Of a stretch of 64,000 nucleotides of DNA, positions 51,515-59,664 are shown one piece after another. Each line of letters starts with the position of its first letter. Position 1 is the first letter of the stretch. The position numbers were made by a program, and so were the translations under genes. A model generated the notes under the pieces. The model made no database searches, was not told where the DNA came from, and worked only from the letters and a program-made list of their open reading frames with translations. The stretch lies in contig NZ_JABBDY010000001.1 of NCBI RefSeq assembly GCF_012847295.1, forward strand, positions 434,001-498,000, in the 5' to 3' direction. Source of the stretch: Microbacterium sp. MF43. GTDB taxonomy: Bacteria; Actinomycetota; Actinomycetes; Actinomycetales; Microbacteriaceae.

Positions 51515-51817
51515 ATGAGGACCATCCAGCTGCGCCGGTACACGCTCGTCGAGGGGGAGTACGAGGCCTTCGTCGATTGGTGGCAGCAGTGGATGCCCCG
51601 CGTCCGTCCGGCGGCGGGATTCGCCATCGACTTCGCGTACGGACTGCCCGAATCGAACGAGTTCGTGTGGGCCGTGAGCGCCGAGGGGGACGAGGAGGCT
51701 TTCCTCGCTCTCGAGCAGGCCTACCTCGCGTCCGACGCCCGCGCCGAGGCGTTCGCCGGGGTGCCTCAGCGCGTCGCGGTCTACGACATCAAGCTCGTCG
51801 GCACCCGCTACGCCTGA
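51515..51817 (+). CDS. NIPSNAP-family protein
   Basis: A 100-residue ferredoxin-like alpha/beta-barrel protein: MRTIQLRRYTLVEGEYEAFVDWW is the typical start, with RPAAGFAIDFAYGLPESNEFVW in the middle and YDIKLVGTRYA at the end. NIPSNAP proteins often lie next to catabolic genes, but no enzymatic role is established. It is divergent from the ThDP enzyme and convergent with the IclR gene, overlapping the latter's end by ten bases. Confidence 0.85.
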   Translation: MRTIQLRRYTLVEGEYEAFVDWWQQWMPRVRPAAGFAIDFAYGLPESNEFVWAVSAEGDEEAFLALEQAYLASDARAEAFAGVPQRVAVYDIKLVGTRYA

Positions 51818-52566
51818 GCCGGTCCGCGCACGGGCCCCACGCCTCCGTCGCCCAGCGCCGACCGGATGATCGCGGCCGAGCGGGCGAGACGGGCCGCGAT
51901 CTCGTCGGATCCGTGGGCGCTCGCGAGGTAGACGACAGCGATCGCGGCCGGGCCGCGTCCGCGCAGCTCGAGCGGCACGGCCACCGAGCGCAGGCTCGGA
52001 ATGACCTCGTCGTGACTGTCGAACCAGCCGCGGGCCGAGGCATCCGTCACCTCCTGACGCAGATGCGCGTCGGCGTCGCGCGGCCACGAGGCGGCGGGCA
52101 CGAGTGACAGGATCGCCTTCCCCGGAGCGCCGCGGGTGACCGGATGCCTCGACCCCGGCCGCTGCGCCACCGACGCGACCGCGTGGCGGGGCTCGACGCT
52201 GGCGAGGGTCACGCACTCGTCGTGGTCGAGCACGCTGAGGAAGCAGGTCATGCCGAGTTCGTTCGCGACGTCGGTGAGCTCGGGGAGGGCCTCGGCCTGC
52301 AGGTCGTGCGCGACGCCCGCCGCGAGGGCGGCCATGCGGGCGCCGAGTGAGACCAGGCCGTTGCCGTCGCGCGCGACCAGGCCGTGGTCTTCGAGCGTGC
52401 GCAGCAGACGATAGGCGACCGAGCGGTGCACGTCGAGTCGTCGTGCGATGTCGTCGATCGTGAGCGGCTCGCGGGCGTCGGCGAGGACCTCGAGGATCCG
52501 GATGCCTCGGCTCAGGGTCTGCGACGCGGGACCGGCCTGCGCCGCGCGAGAAGGCGCGTCTGTCAT
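51808..52566 (-). CDS. IclR-family transcriptional regulator
   Basis: A 252-residue regulator with the N-terminal winged helix LTIDDIARRLDVHRSVAYRL and an IclR effector domain (VTLASVEPRHAVASVAQRPG, TRGAPGKAIL). IclR proteins of this kind control aromatic-acid operons and bind the pathway substrate. It is divergent from the 3-hydroxybenzoate hydroxylase gene; two GTTC-N7-GAAC palindromes in the shared promoter are the likely sites. The ATG at 52566 gives the family-typical N-terminus. Confidence 0.92.
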   Translation of the reverse strand: MTDAPSRAAQAGPASQTLSRGIRILEVLADAREPLTIDDIARRLDVHRSVAYRLLRTLEDHGLVARDGNGLVSLGARMAALAAGVAHDLQAEALPELTDVANELGMTCFLSVLDHDECVTLASVEPRHAVASVAQRPGSRHPVTRGAPGKAILSLVPAASWPRDADAHLRQEVTDASARGWFDSHDEVIPSLRSVAVPLELRGRGPAAIAVVYLASAHGSDEIAARLARSAAIIRSALGDGGVGPVRGPAQA

Positions 52567-52636
52567 CGGAATCGGTCCTTTCGCGTGACGCGCATGAGAC
52601 GCCGGCGCGCGGAAGCCTTGTGAGCAGGCATCCGCT

Positions 52637-52684
52637 TCGTATACGATCTGTTCAATAGTAGAACGCCGTGTTCGAATATAGAAC
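52637..52684. promoter_or_regulatory. IclR operator pair plus a GntR-type palindrome
   Basis: GTTCAATAGTAGAAC (52650-52664) and GTTCGAATATAGAAC (52670-52684) both have the form GTTC-N7-GAAC and sit 20 bp apart, two helical turns, in the iclR-mobA divergent region. TTCGTATACGAT (52636-52647) lies beside them and matches the hpa operator in 11 of 12 bases. Confidence 0.68.
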
Positions 52685-52749
52685 GCGGCCTGCCGATACC
52701 GCAAGCATCGCCGCCGCGCGGTCGACATCGAGGTCGCACGAGGAGTCCC

Positions 52750-54654
52750 ATGCAGTTCCATCACCATGGCTACGTCTCCGGAGAGCCCCGCATCCAGGAT
52801 GCCGCGGGCACCGGCATCGATCGCCCGGCGGACCTCCCCGATCAGACGGACGTCCTCATCGTCGGGTCCGGCCCCGCCGGCATGCTGCTCGCCGCGCAGC
52901 TCTCGCAGTTCCCCGACGTCACCACGCGCATCATCGAGCGCCGGGAGGGACGGCTCGTCCTGGGCCAGGCCGACGGCATCCAGCCCCGCAGTGTCGAGAC
53001 GTTCCAGGCCTTCGGGTTCGCCGAGCGCATCACCGCCGAGGCCTACAACATCGCCTACATGAACTTCTGGGGCCCCGACCCCGAGAACCCCCGCCACATC
53101 ATCCGCACGGCCCGCACCGAGGACTACGCGCTCAAGATCAGCGAGTTCCCCCACCTGATCGTCAACCAGGCGCGCGTGCTCGACTACTTCGCCGAGGCGG
53201 CGGCGCACCGCCCCGGGCGGATCGTGCCCGACTACGGCGTCGAGTTCCTCGGACTCTCGGTCGCCGACGACGGGAAGTACCCGGTCGAGGTGCGGGTCCG
53301 TCACACGACAGGTGCGCGCGCCGGCGAGGAGAGGATCGTCCGTGCCAAGTACGTCGCCGGCTGCGACGGCGCGCGCAGCGGCGTGCGCGAGGCGATCGGC
53401 CGCCGCCACGTCGGCCGGTTCGCCTCCCATGCGTGGGGCGTCATGGACGTGCTGGTCAACACCGACTTCCCCGACTGGCGCACCAAGTGCGCGATCAACT
53501 CCACCGCTGGCAACATCCTGCACATCCCCCGCGAGGGCGGCTACCTCAGCCGCATGTACATCGACCTGGGCGAGGTGGCCGCCGACGACGACCACCGCGT
53601 GCGGCAGACGCCGATCGAGGAGATCATCCGCCGCGCCAACGAGATCCTGCACCCGTACTCGATCGATGTGAAGCAGGTCGCGTGGCACAGCGTCTACGAG
53701 GTCGGCCATCGGGTGACCGACCGCTTCGATGATGGCGATGGCGGTCGCGCGCCGCGGGTGTTCCTGACCGGTGACGCGTGCCACACCCACAGCGCCAAAG
53801 CCGGGCAGGGCATGAACGTCTCGATGCAGGACGGCTTCAACCTCGGCTGGAAGCTCGGGCACGTGCTCACCGGGCTCGCGCCCGCCGCGCTGCTCGAGAC
53901 CTACTCCGCCGAGCGCCAGCCCGTGGCGCAGCAGCTCATCGACTTCGACCGCGAATGGTCGGCCCTCATGGCGCGCAAGCCCGAAGAGATCAGCGACCCT
54001 CAGGAGCTCGCGACGTTCTACCTCGGCACCGCCGAGTTCCCGTCCGGGTTCATGACGCAGTACGGCCCGTCGATGGTCGTGGCGGATGCCTCGCACCAGG
54101 ACCTCGCGGCAGGGTTCCCCCTCGGCAAGCGCTTCAAGTCGGTCGAGGTCGTTCGCGTGTGCGACGGCAACGTGATCCACCTCGGGCACCATGCGAAGGC
54201 CGACGGACGCTGGCGCGTCTACGCCTTCGCCGACGCTCCCGCGTCCGGCGAGGACTCGGCGCTCGCGGCGTTCGCCGCGTGGCTCGACTCGCCCGAGTCG
54301 CCGCTCGCCCGCCACACGCCCGCCGGCGCCGACGTCGACGCGGTGTTCGACGTGAAGGCGATCTACCAGCAAAGGTACGAGGACGTCGACCTGACCCGGG
54401 TGCCCGCCGCGTTCATGCCGAAGACCGGCCCGCTCGGTCTCATCGACTGGGAGAAGGTCTACGCCGCCGGCCCGAGCGCGTGGAGCACGGCCGACATCTT
54501 CGATGAGCGCCAGGTGTCGCGCGAGGGCGCGGTGATCGTGGTGCGCCCCGATCAGTACGTGGCAGCCGTCCTCCCGCTGACCGCGACCGACGAGCTCGCG
54601 GCGTTCTTCGCGGGCGCGCTCGTCGATCAGCGCGCCCGGGAGGCGGTGCGCTGA
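52750..54654 (+). CDS. mobA: FAD monooxygenase, probable 3-hydroxybenzoate 4-monooxygenase
   Basis: A 634-residue aromatic hydroxylase. FAD-binding motifs are VLIVGSGPAGMLLAAQL, VAGCDGARSGVREAIG (DG motif) and FLTGDACHTHSAKAGQGMN (GD motif); a C-terminal thioredoxin-like domain (~430-634) is typical of phenol hydroxylase/MobA-type enzymes. The opening MQFHHHGYVSGEPRI resembles Comamonas MobA. The likely reaction is 3-hydroxybenzoate plus O2 and NADPH to protocatechuate. No protocatechuate ring-cleavage genes are in the window. Confidence 0.84.
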   Translation: MQFHHHGYVSGEPRIQDAAGTGIDRPADLPDQTDVLIVGSGPAGMLLAAQLSQFPDVTTRIIERREGRLVLGQADGIQPRSVETFQAFGFAERITAEAYNIAYMNFWGPDPENPRHIIRTARTEDYALKISEFPHLIVNQARVLDYFAEAAAHRPGRIVPDYGVEFLGLSVADDGKYPVEVRVRHTTGARAGEERIVRAKYVAGCDGARSGVREAIGRRHVGRFASHAWGVMDVLVNTDFPDWRTKCAINSTAGNILHIPREGGYLSRMYIDLGEVAADDDHRVRQTPIEEIIRRANEILHPYSIDVKQVAWHSVYEVGHRVTDRFDDGDGGRAPRVFLTGDACHTHSAKAGQGMNVSMQDGFNLGWKLGHVLTGLAPAALLETYSAERQPVAQQLIDFDREWSALMARKPEEISDPQELATFYLGTAEFPSGFMTQYGPSMVVADASHQDLAAGFPLGKRFKSVEVVRVCDGNVIHLGHHAKADGRWRVYAFADAPASGEDSALAAFAAWLDSPESPLARHTPAGADVDAVFDVKAIYQQRYEDVDLTRVPAAFMPKTGPLGLIDWEKVYAAGPSAWSTADIFDERQVSREGAVIVVRPDQYVAAVLPLTATDELAAFFAGALVDQRAREAVR

Positions 54655-54790
54655 TCGTGTCCAGCGGGGTGAACGCCGCCCTGCGGTTGTACGTGGTGTA
54701 TATCGGCCGTCCGGCCGGGCCCCGGCAGAATAACCCGGGAAGCAGGCGAGAAGGGATGCCGCGGCATCCGGAACCGACGAGGGAGTCCCC

Positions 54791-56263
54791 GTGACCGAGA
54801 ACCGTGAGACCGAGCTGCTGGCGTCCGTCCCCGACGGGCTGTTCATCGGCGGCGAGTGGCGTGCGGCCGCGGGCGGCCGGACGCTGAAGGTCTACGACCC
54901 GGCGACCGGTCAGACGGTCAAGGAGATCGCGGATGCCTCGCCGGAGGACGGCAAGGCGGCCCTCGACGCCGCGGTCGACGCCTTCCCGGCGTGGGCGGCG
55001 ACGCCGGCGCGCGAGCGCGCCGAGATCCTGCGCCGGGCGTTCGACCTGCTGCAGGAGCGCAAGGAGGACTTCGCGCTGCTGATGACGGTGGAGATGGGCA
55101 AGCCCCTGGCCGAGGCGCGCGGCGAGGTGGCCTACGGCGGCGAGTTCCTGCGCTGGTTCAGCGAGGAGACGGCACGCGTGCAGGGCCGCTACGGCGCGAA
55201 CCCCGAGGGCACCGGCCGCATGATCGTGTCGCAGCATCCGGTGGGGCCGTGCTTCCTGATCACGCCGTGGAACTTCCCCCTCGCGATGGCGACCCGCAAG
55301 ATCGCGCCGGCCCTGGCTGCCGGCTGCACCGTCGTGATCAAGCCGGCCGAGCTGACGCCGCTGACCACGCTGGCGTTCGCGAAGCTGCTCGAGGATGCGG
55401 GACTTCCGAAGGGCGTCGTGAACGTGTTCACCACGTCGACGTCGGGCAAGGTGTCCGAGCCGATCATCCGCGACCCGCGCCTGCGCAAGCTCTCGTTCAC
55501 GGGTTCGACGGGCGTCGGCCAGCGTCTGCTGGAGCAGGCCGCGCAGGGCGTGCTGCGCACCTCGATGGAGCTCGGCGGCAACGCGCCGTTCGTGGTGTTC
55601 GAGGATGCCGACCTCGACAAGGCGGTGGACGGCGCGATGCTGGCGAAGTTCCGCAACATCGGACAGGCCTGCACGGCGGCGAACCGGTTCATCGTGCAGC
55701 GCTCCGTCGCCGACGAGTTCGCCCGCCGGGTGACCGAGCGGGTGCAGTCGATGAAGATCGGCCGCGGCACCGAGGACGGCGTGCAGATCGGGCCCCTCAT
55801 CAACAAAGACGCCGTCGACAAGGCCTCCTCGCTGGTCGCCGACGCCGTGCAGCGCGGCGCGCAGGTGCGCACCGGCGGCAACGAGGTCGACGGCGCCGGC
55901 ACGTTCTACGAGCCCACCGTGGTCACCGACGTGCAGCCCGGATCGGACATCCTGCGCGAGGAGATCTTCGGACCGGTGCTCGCCATCGTGCCGTTCGACA
56001 CCGAGGACGACGCCGTCCGGATCGCGAACGACACGGAGTACGGGCTGGTCTCGTACGTCTTCACCGAGTCGCTCTCGCGCGGCCAGCGCATGATCGAGCG
56101 CCTCGAGACCGGGATGATGGGCCTCAACGTCGGTGTGGTCTCGAACGCGGCCGCGCCGTTCGGCGGATGGAAGATGTCGGGCCTGGGCCGCGAAGGCGGC
56201 GCCGAGGGCATCCACGAGTACCTGCAGACGAAGTACACGCTCACCGCGAACCCCTTCGCCTGA
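54791..56263 (+). CDS. gabD: succinate-semialdehyde dehydrogenase
   Basis: A 490-residue aldehyde dehydrogenase. GPCFLITPWNFPLAMATRKI, SMELGGNAPFVVF (base Glu260) and GQACTAANRFIV (Cys294) match the GabD family, including the IGQACTAANR pattern around the nucleophile and FGGWKMSGLGREGG at the C-terminus. It oxidises succinate semialdehyde to succinate with NAD(P), so it can take up the HpaI product made by the genes at 31.6 kb. GTG 54791 starts the gene. A long palindromic repeat follows it. Confidence 0.92.
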   Translation: MTENRETELLASVPDGLFIGGEWRAAAGGRTLKVYDPATGQTVKEIADASPEDGKAALDAAVDAFPAWAATPARERAEILRRAFDLLQERKEDFALLMTVEMGKPLAEARGEVAYGGEFLRWFSEETARVQGRYGANPEGTGRMIVSQHPVGPCFLITPWNFPLAMATRKIAPALAAGCTVVIKPAELTPLTTLAFAKLLEDAGLPKGVVNVFTTSTSGKVSEPIIRDPRLRKLSFTGSTGVGQRLLEQAAQGVLRTSMELGGNAPFVVFEDADLDKAVDGAMLAKFRNIGQACTAANRFIVQRSVADEFARRVTERVQSMKIGRGTEDGVQIGPLINKDAVDKASSLVADAVQRGAQVRTGGNEVDGAGTFYEPTVVTDVQPGSDILREEIFGPVLAIVPFDTEDDAVRIANDTEYGLVSYVFTESLSRGQRMIERLETGMMGLNVGVVSNAAAPFGGWKMSGLGREGGAEGIHEYLQTKYTLTANPFA

Positions 56264-56264
56264 C

Positions 56265-56350
56265 GCGTTTCGTCTCGCTTCGCTCGCTCAACGACCGGAC
56301 GGCACTGCCCCGGTCGTTGAGCGAGGAGCCCAGCGACGAGACGAGACGCG
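56265..56350. repeat. full-length interspersed palindrome after gabD
   Basis: The left arm CGTTTCGTCTCGCTTCGCTC... (56265-56299) and the right arm (56311-56350, ending GACGAGACGAGACGCG) are inverted copies around ACGGCACTGC. This is the most complete member of the family at 34691, 46347 and 49666. It lies between gabD and the next gene and could act as a terminator. Confidence 0.85.
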
Positions 56351-56397
56351 GTCCGGCTCGGATGCACCGCGTCGGCGTGCTGCGCCATGATGGGCGC

Positions 56398-57495
56398 ATG
56401 GTCGCCACCCCCGCCCTCGACGTCGCCGCCATTCGGCACGACCGGCTGCGGTCGCATCGGCTGAGCGCGCCGGCCGCCACCCTCGGCGAGGCCGCATCCC
56501 ACATGCTCGCGACGCAGGGTCAGGAGTTCTGGGGCGGTCGGTGGGCGCTGGCGGCGCGCACCGCCGGCGATCCGACGATCCGCGACGTGGATGCGGCGTT
56601 GGACCGTGGCGAGATCGTGCGGTCGTGGACGATGCGCGGGACGATCCACATCATTCCGGCGCGCGACCTCGTCTGGGTGCTCGGTCTCACGGGGGAGCGG
56701 CAGTCGCGGCAGGCCGCGGCGGTGCGCCGCGCCGAGGCGATCGATGAGGCCGAACTCGAGCGCGCGGAGCGGCTCGCGCGCGAGGCGCTGCGGGGCGATA
56801 ACCGCCTCACGCGCAAGGAGCTCTTCGCCGTGTTCGAGGCGGGTGGGGTCAGCACGGCCCGGCAGCGCGGCTACCACCTGCTCGTCGCTCTGTCGCTGCG
56901 CGGCGTCGTCTGCCAGGGACCGGTGGTGCCGCGCGAGGGCGGCCCCACCCGTGAGCAGTACGTCGTCCTCATCGAGGAGTGGGTGACGGATGCCGCGACT
57001 CCCGTCGACCCGCTCGCCGAGTACTTCGTGCGCTATATCGGCTCGCACGGCCCGGCGGGCGCGCGAGACTTCGCCTGGTGGTCGGGGCTGCCGCTCGGCG
57101 TGGCGCGGGCCGCGGCGGAGCAGGCATCCGACCGGGTCACCGTCGTGGGTGACGACCCCGAACCGCAGTACCGCGTCGCCGCGCCCGCCCCGCCGGTCGA
57201 CCCCGCCGCGCCCGCGGTCGTCGCCCTCCCGCCGTTCGAGGAGTACTACCTGTCCTACGCCGACCGCACGGTGCCCTGCGCGCCGGAGTTCCTCCGCGCG
57301 ATCGGTCCGAGCATGAACGGCATCGTGCGCCCGATCATCGTGGCGCGGGGCGAGGCGATCGGCGTCTGGACGCATTCGGTCGCGGTCGGGCGGCACGCCG
57401 ACGACCCCGTTCCCGAGCTCTTCACCACGGGGGCCGCGACCCGGGCCGAGGTGTCGGCGGCGCTGGACCGCTACCGGGACTTCATCACCGCCTGA
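56398..57495 (+). CDS. winged-helix DNA-binding protein of the AlkZ/YcaQ type
   Basis: A 365-residue protein with the HTH_42/AlkZ layout: HMLATQGQEFWGGRWAL near 35-52 (the catalytic region of AlkX-type glycosylases has QxD/QxQ here), EIVRSWTMRGTIHIIPA, several tandem winged helices, and a C-terminal PFEEYYLSYADR block. Characterised relatives unhook DNA interstrand cross-links or remove alkylated bases. In this protein the motif reads Q-G-Q, so activity cannot be assumed. It begins at ATG 56398 after the repeat. Confidence 0.82.
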   Translation: MVATPALDVAAIRHDRLRSHRLSAPAATLGEAASHMLATQGQEFWGGRWALAARTAGDPTIRDVDAALDRGEIVRSWTMRGTIHIIPARDLVWVLGLTGERQSRQAAAVRRAEAIDEAELERAERLAREALRGDNRLTRKELFAVFEAGGVSTARQRGYHLLVALSLRGVVCQGPVVPREGGPTREQYVVLIEEWVTDAATPVDPLAEYFVRYIGSHGPAGARDFAWWSGLPLGVARAAAEQASDRVTVVGDDPEPQYRVAAPAPPVDPAAPAVVALPPFEEYYLSYADRTVPCAPEFLRAIGPSMNGIVRPIIVARGEAIGVWTHSVAVGRHADDPVPELFTTGAATRAEVSAALDRYRDFITA

Positions 57496-57605
57496 CCCGC
57501 GGCGGCGGGTCGACTAGCCGGATGCGGTGGCCGGTGCAACCCCTCGCCCGAGCGGACGACGGCGACCTACCGTGGTCACCTTCCCAGACTCGAGGAGGGT
57601 CCGTC

Positions 57606-58808
57606 ATGCCCGACAGTTCTACCCACTACCGCGTGGTGGTGATCGGGGGCGGGAACGGGGGAGTGTCGGTCGCCGCACGGCTGCGCCGCCTCGGAGTCGA
57701 CGACATCGCGCTGGTCGAGCCACGCACCGACCACCTGTACAAGCCGCTCTTCTCGCACGTGGCGGGCGGCACGGCGCGTGCGAGCATCACCGTCCGGCCG
57801 CAGCGCGACGTGACACCGGCGGGTGTCACGTGGATCCAGGACGGCGTCACCCGCGTCGACCCCGAGGCGAACAGGGTGCTCCTGGGCAGCGGCCGGGAGC
57901 TGACCTACGAGCACGTCATCGTCTGCCCGGGGATCCAGCTGGACTGGGACCGCGTGCCCGGGCTCGTCGACGCGCTGAAGACGCCGGCCGTGGCATCCCA
58001 CTACGAATTCGAGCTCGCCGCGAAGGCATCCCTCCTCCTGCGCGACCTGCGCAGCGGAACGGTGATCTTCACCCAGCCCGACGATCCCGCATCGTGCGCC
58101 GGCGCGGCTCAGAAGCCGATGTACCAGGCCTGCGCATACTGGCGGGCGACGGGCGTGCTCGACGACATCCGCGTGGTGATGGTCGTGCACGGCGAGCGTC
58201 CGTTCGGCATCCCCGACATCTCCGGTGAGCTCGAGCGCCGCATCGCCGACTACGGCATCGAGCTGCGCACGCGCAGCGAGCTGCTCGAGGTGGATGCCGA
58301 AGCGCAGTACGTGGTCATCGGCGGTCCGGACGGCACCGAGCGGCTCTCGTACGACGTGCTCAACGCCGTCCCGCCGCAGTCCGCCCCCGACTGGCTGAAA
58401 CCCTCGGCGCTGGCTGCCGACCTAAGCGGTGGCGGCTTCGTGGAGGTCGACCCCCGCACCCTTCGCCACCCGCGCTTCGCCAATGTCTGGTCTCTCGGCG
58501 ACGCCGCGGCGACGACGAACTCCAAGTGCGGGGGAGCGCTGCGCAAGCAGACCTACGTGCTGGCGAAGAACCTGGCGGCGGTGCTGCGGGGCGAAGACCC
58601 GAGATGGGAGTACGACGGATACGCCGTCTGCCCGTTCACGGTGTCGCGGTCGACCGTCGTGTGGGCGGAGTTCGACGATCGCGGCCGCCTGGCGCCGACG
58701 ATCCCGTTCTGGAAGACGATGTACCGCGAGAACCGCCTGTCGTGGATCTTCGATCGCCACGTGCTGCCGTGGGTGTACTGGAACCTCATCCTCACCGGCC
58801 GCGTGTGA
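57606..58808 (+). CDS. sulfide:quinone oxidoreductase-like flavoprotein
   Basis: A 400-residue two-dinucleotide-binding protein. VVVIGGGNGGVSVAARLRR binds FAD and ANVWSLGDAAATTNSKCGGA contacts the flavin. DDPASCAGAAQKPMYQA closely matches the C-x-GAPQK segment with the first redox Cys of type II sulfide:quinone reductases, and a second Cys lies in NSKCGG near the position of the other. The C-terminus (WNLILTGRV) is the typical amphipathic membrane-contact tail. Sulfide oxidation to the quinone pool is likely, with an NDH-2-like role as the alternative. Confidence 0.8.
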   Translation: MPDSSTHYRVVVIGGGNGGVSVAARLRRLGVDDIALVEPRTDHLYKPLFSHVAGGTARASITVRPQRDVTPAGVTWIQDGVTRVDPEANRVLLGSGRELTYEHVIVCPGIQLDWDRVPGLVDALKTPAVASHYEFELAAKASLLLRDLRSGTVIFTQPDDPASCAGAAQKPMYQACAYWRATGVLDDIRVVMVVHGERPFGIPDISGELERRIADYGIELRTRSELLEVDAEAQYVVIGGPDGTERLSYDVLNAVPPQSAPDWLKPSALAADLSGGGFVEVDPRTLRHPRFANVWSLGDAAATTNSKCGGALRKQTYVLAKNLAAVLRGEDPRWEYDGYAVCPFTVSRSTVVWAEFDDRGRLAPTIPFWKTMYRENRLSWIFDRHVLPWVYWNLILTGRV

Positions 58809-58856
58809 TCCGGGCGGATCCGTCGACCGCGAGCGAAGGGCGGTCCCAGCGTGGAT

Positions 58857-58885
58857 TTGGCGGTGCCGCCCGGCTCACGTAGACT
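58857..58885 (+). promoter_or_regulatory. rplJL promoter
   Basis: TTGGCG (58857-58862) and TAGACT (58880-58885) are separated by exactly 17 bases, a convincing housekeeping-sigma promoter. Transcription would start near 58892, about 215 bases before rplJ. Confidence 0.78.
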
Positions 58886-58891
58886 TGCGGC

Positions 58892-59106
58892 AACCGAAGA
58901 CCGCCGGTCATCGACGCGCGCGCAAGCGAGCGGAGATCGAAGCACTGCATCGCAGGGGCCCGCGCAGGTGACACGAACGAACTTCCGGGTTCCCGCTCCG
59001 TGCGCTTGCGCCGGAGCTTTTTTGTTGCCGTGGTGAGAGCAGATGAGCGGATGTCGAGGCCGACGCCCCGCCATCGCGGAGCGTCTCGTACACACAAGGA
59101 GTGGCC
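58892..59106 (+). promoter_or_regulatory. ribosomal protein L10 leader
   Basis: The 215-base untranslated leader of rplJ-rplL is GC-rich, with GAGATCGAAGCA-type purine stretches and several potential stems. This position and length fit the L10(L12)4 autoregulatory leader. It contains an intrinsic terminator at 58995-59023, so attenuation is likely. I infer the family from context and not from a covariance match. Confidence 0.65.
58995..59023 (+). terminator. attenuator in the rplJ leader
   Basis: GCTCCG (58995-59000) pairs with CGGAGC (59012-59017), extended by GCG/GCG inside, and is followed by TTTTTT (59018-59023). It is the only canonical U-tract terminator seen in the window and lies between the rplJ promoter and its coding region. 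Confidence 0.85.
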
Positions 59107-59622
59107 ATGGCGCAGAAGGAAGCATCGGTCGCCGAGCTCACGAAGCATTTCGAGGACTCGACCGCCGTTCTGCTGACCGAGTACCGCGGTCTGACGGTTG
59201 CCCAGCTCAAGGAGCTGCGCAACAGCATCCGTCAGGACGCGGAATACGCCGTGGTGAAGAACACGCTGACCAAGATCGCCGCGAACAACGCGGGGATCAC
59301 GTCGCTGGACGACGACCTCAAGGGTCCGTCGGCCATCGCTTTCGTGCACGGTGACCCGGTCTCCGTCGCGAAGGGTCTGCGTGCCTTCGCCAAGGCACAC
59401 CCTCTTCTCGTCATCAAGGGCGGCTTCTTCGACGGAGCCCCCCTCAGCGCAGAAGAGGTCAGCAAGCTCGCCGACCTCGAGAGCCGTGAAGTCCTGCTGG
59501 CGAAGCTCGCCGGCGCGATGAAGGCCTCGATGACCAAGGCGGCCTACGTCTTCAACGCACTGCCGTCGAAGGCCGTTCGCACGGTCGACGCGCTGCGTGA
59601 GAAGCAGGAGTCCGCGGCCTGA
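59107..59622 (+). CDS. rplJ: 50S ribosomal protein L10
   Basis: A 171-residue L10. The N-terminal rRNA-binding domain ([37 protein letters not shown]) and the C-terminal helix that binds L7/L12 dimers ([16 protein letters not shown]) are clear. It anchors the stalk of the large subunit and, with L12, represses its own mRNA through the leader. The ATG at 59107 has AAGGAG; a GTG six bases earlier is not needed. Confidence 0.98.
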   Translation: MAQKEASVAELTKHFEDSTAVLLTEYRGLTVAQLKELRNSIRQDAEYAVVKNTLTKIAANNAGITSLDDDLKGPSAIAFVHGDPVSVAKGLRAFAKAHPLLVIKGGFFDGAPLSAEEVSKLADLESREVLLAKLAGAMKASMTKAAYVFNALPSKAVRTVDALREKQESAA

Positions 59623-59664
59623 ACCGGCCCCGGCTAAGCAAAACCCCAATCAAGGAGAATCATC

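Noticed and set aside
51808-54846. One long minus-strand frame joining the IclR regulator to upstream sequence, suggesting a fusion
   Set aside because: The IclR start at 52566 has the normal N-terminus, and the upstream extension is antisense to mobA.
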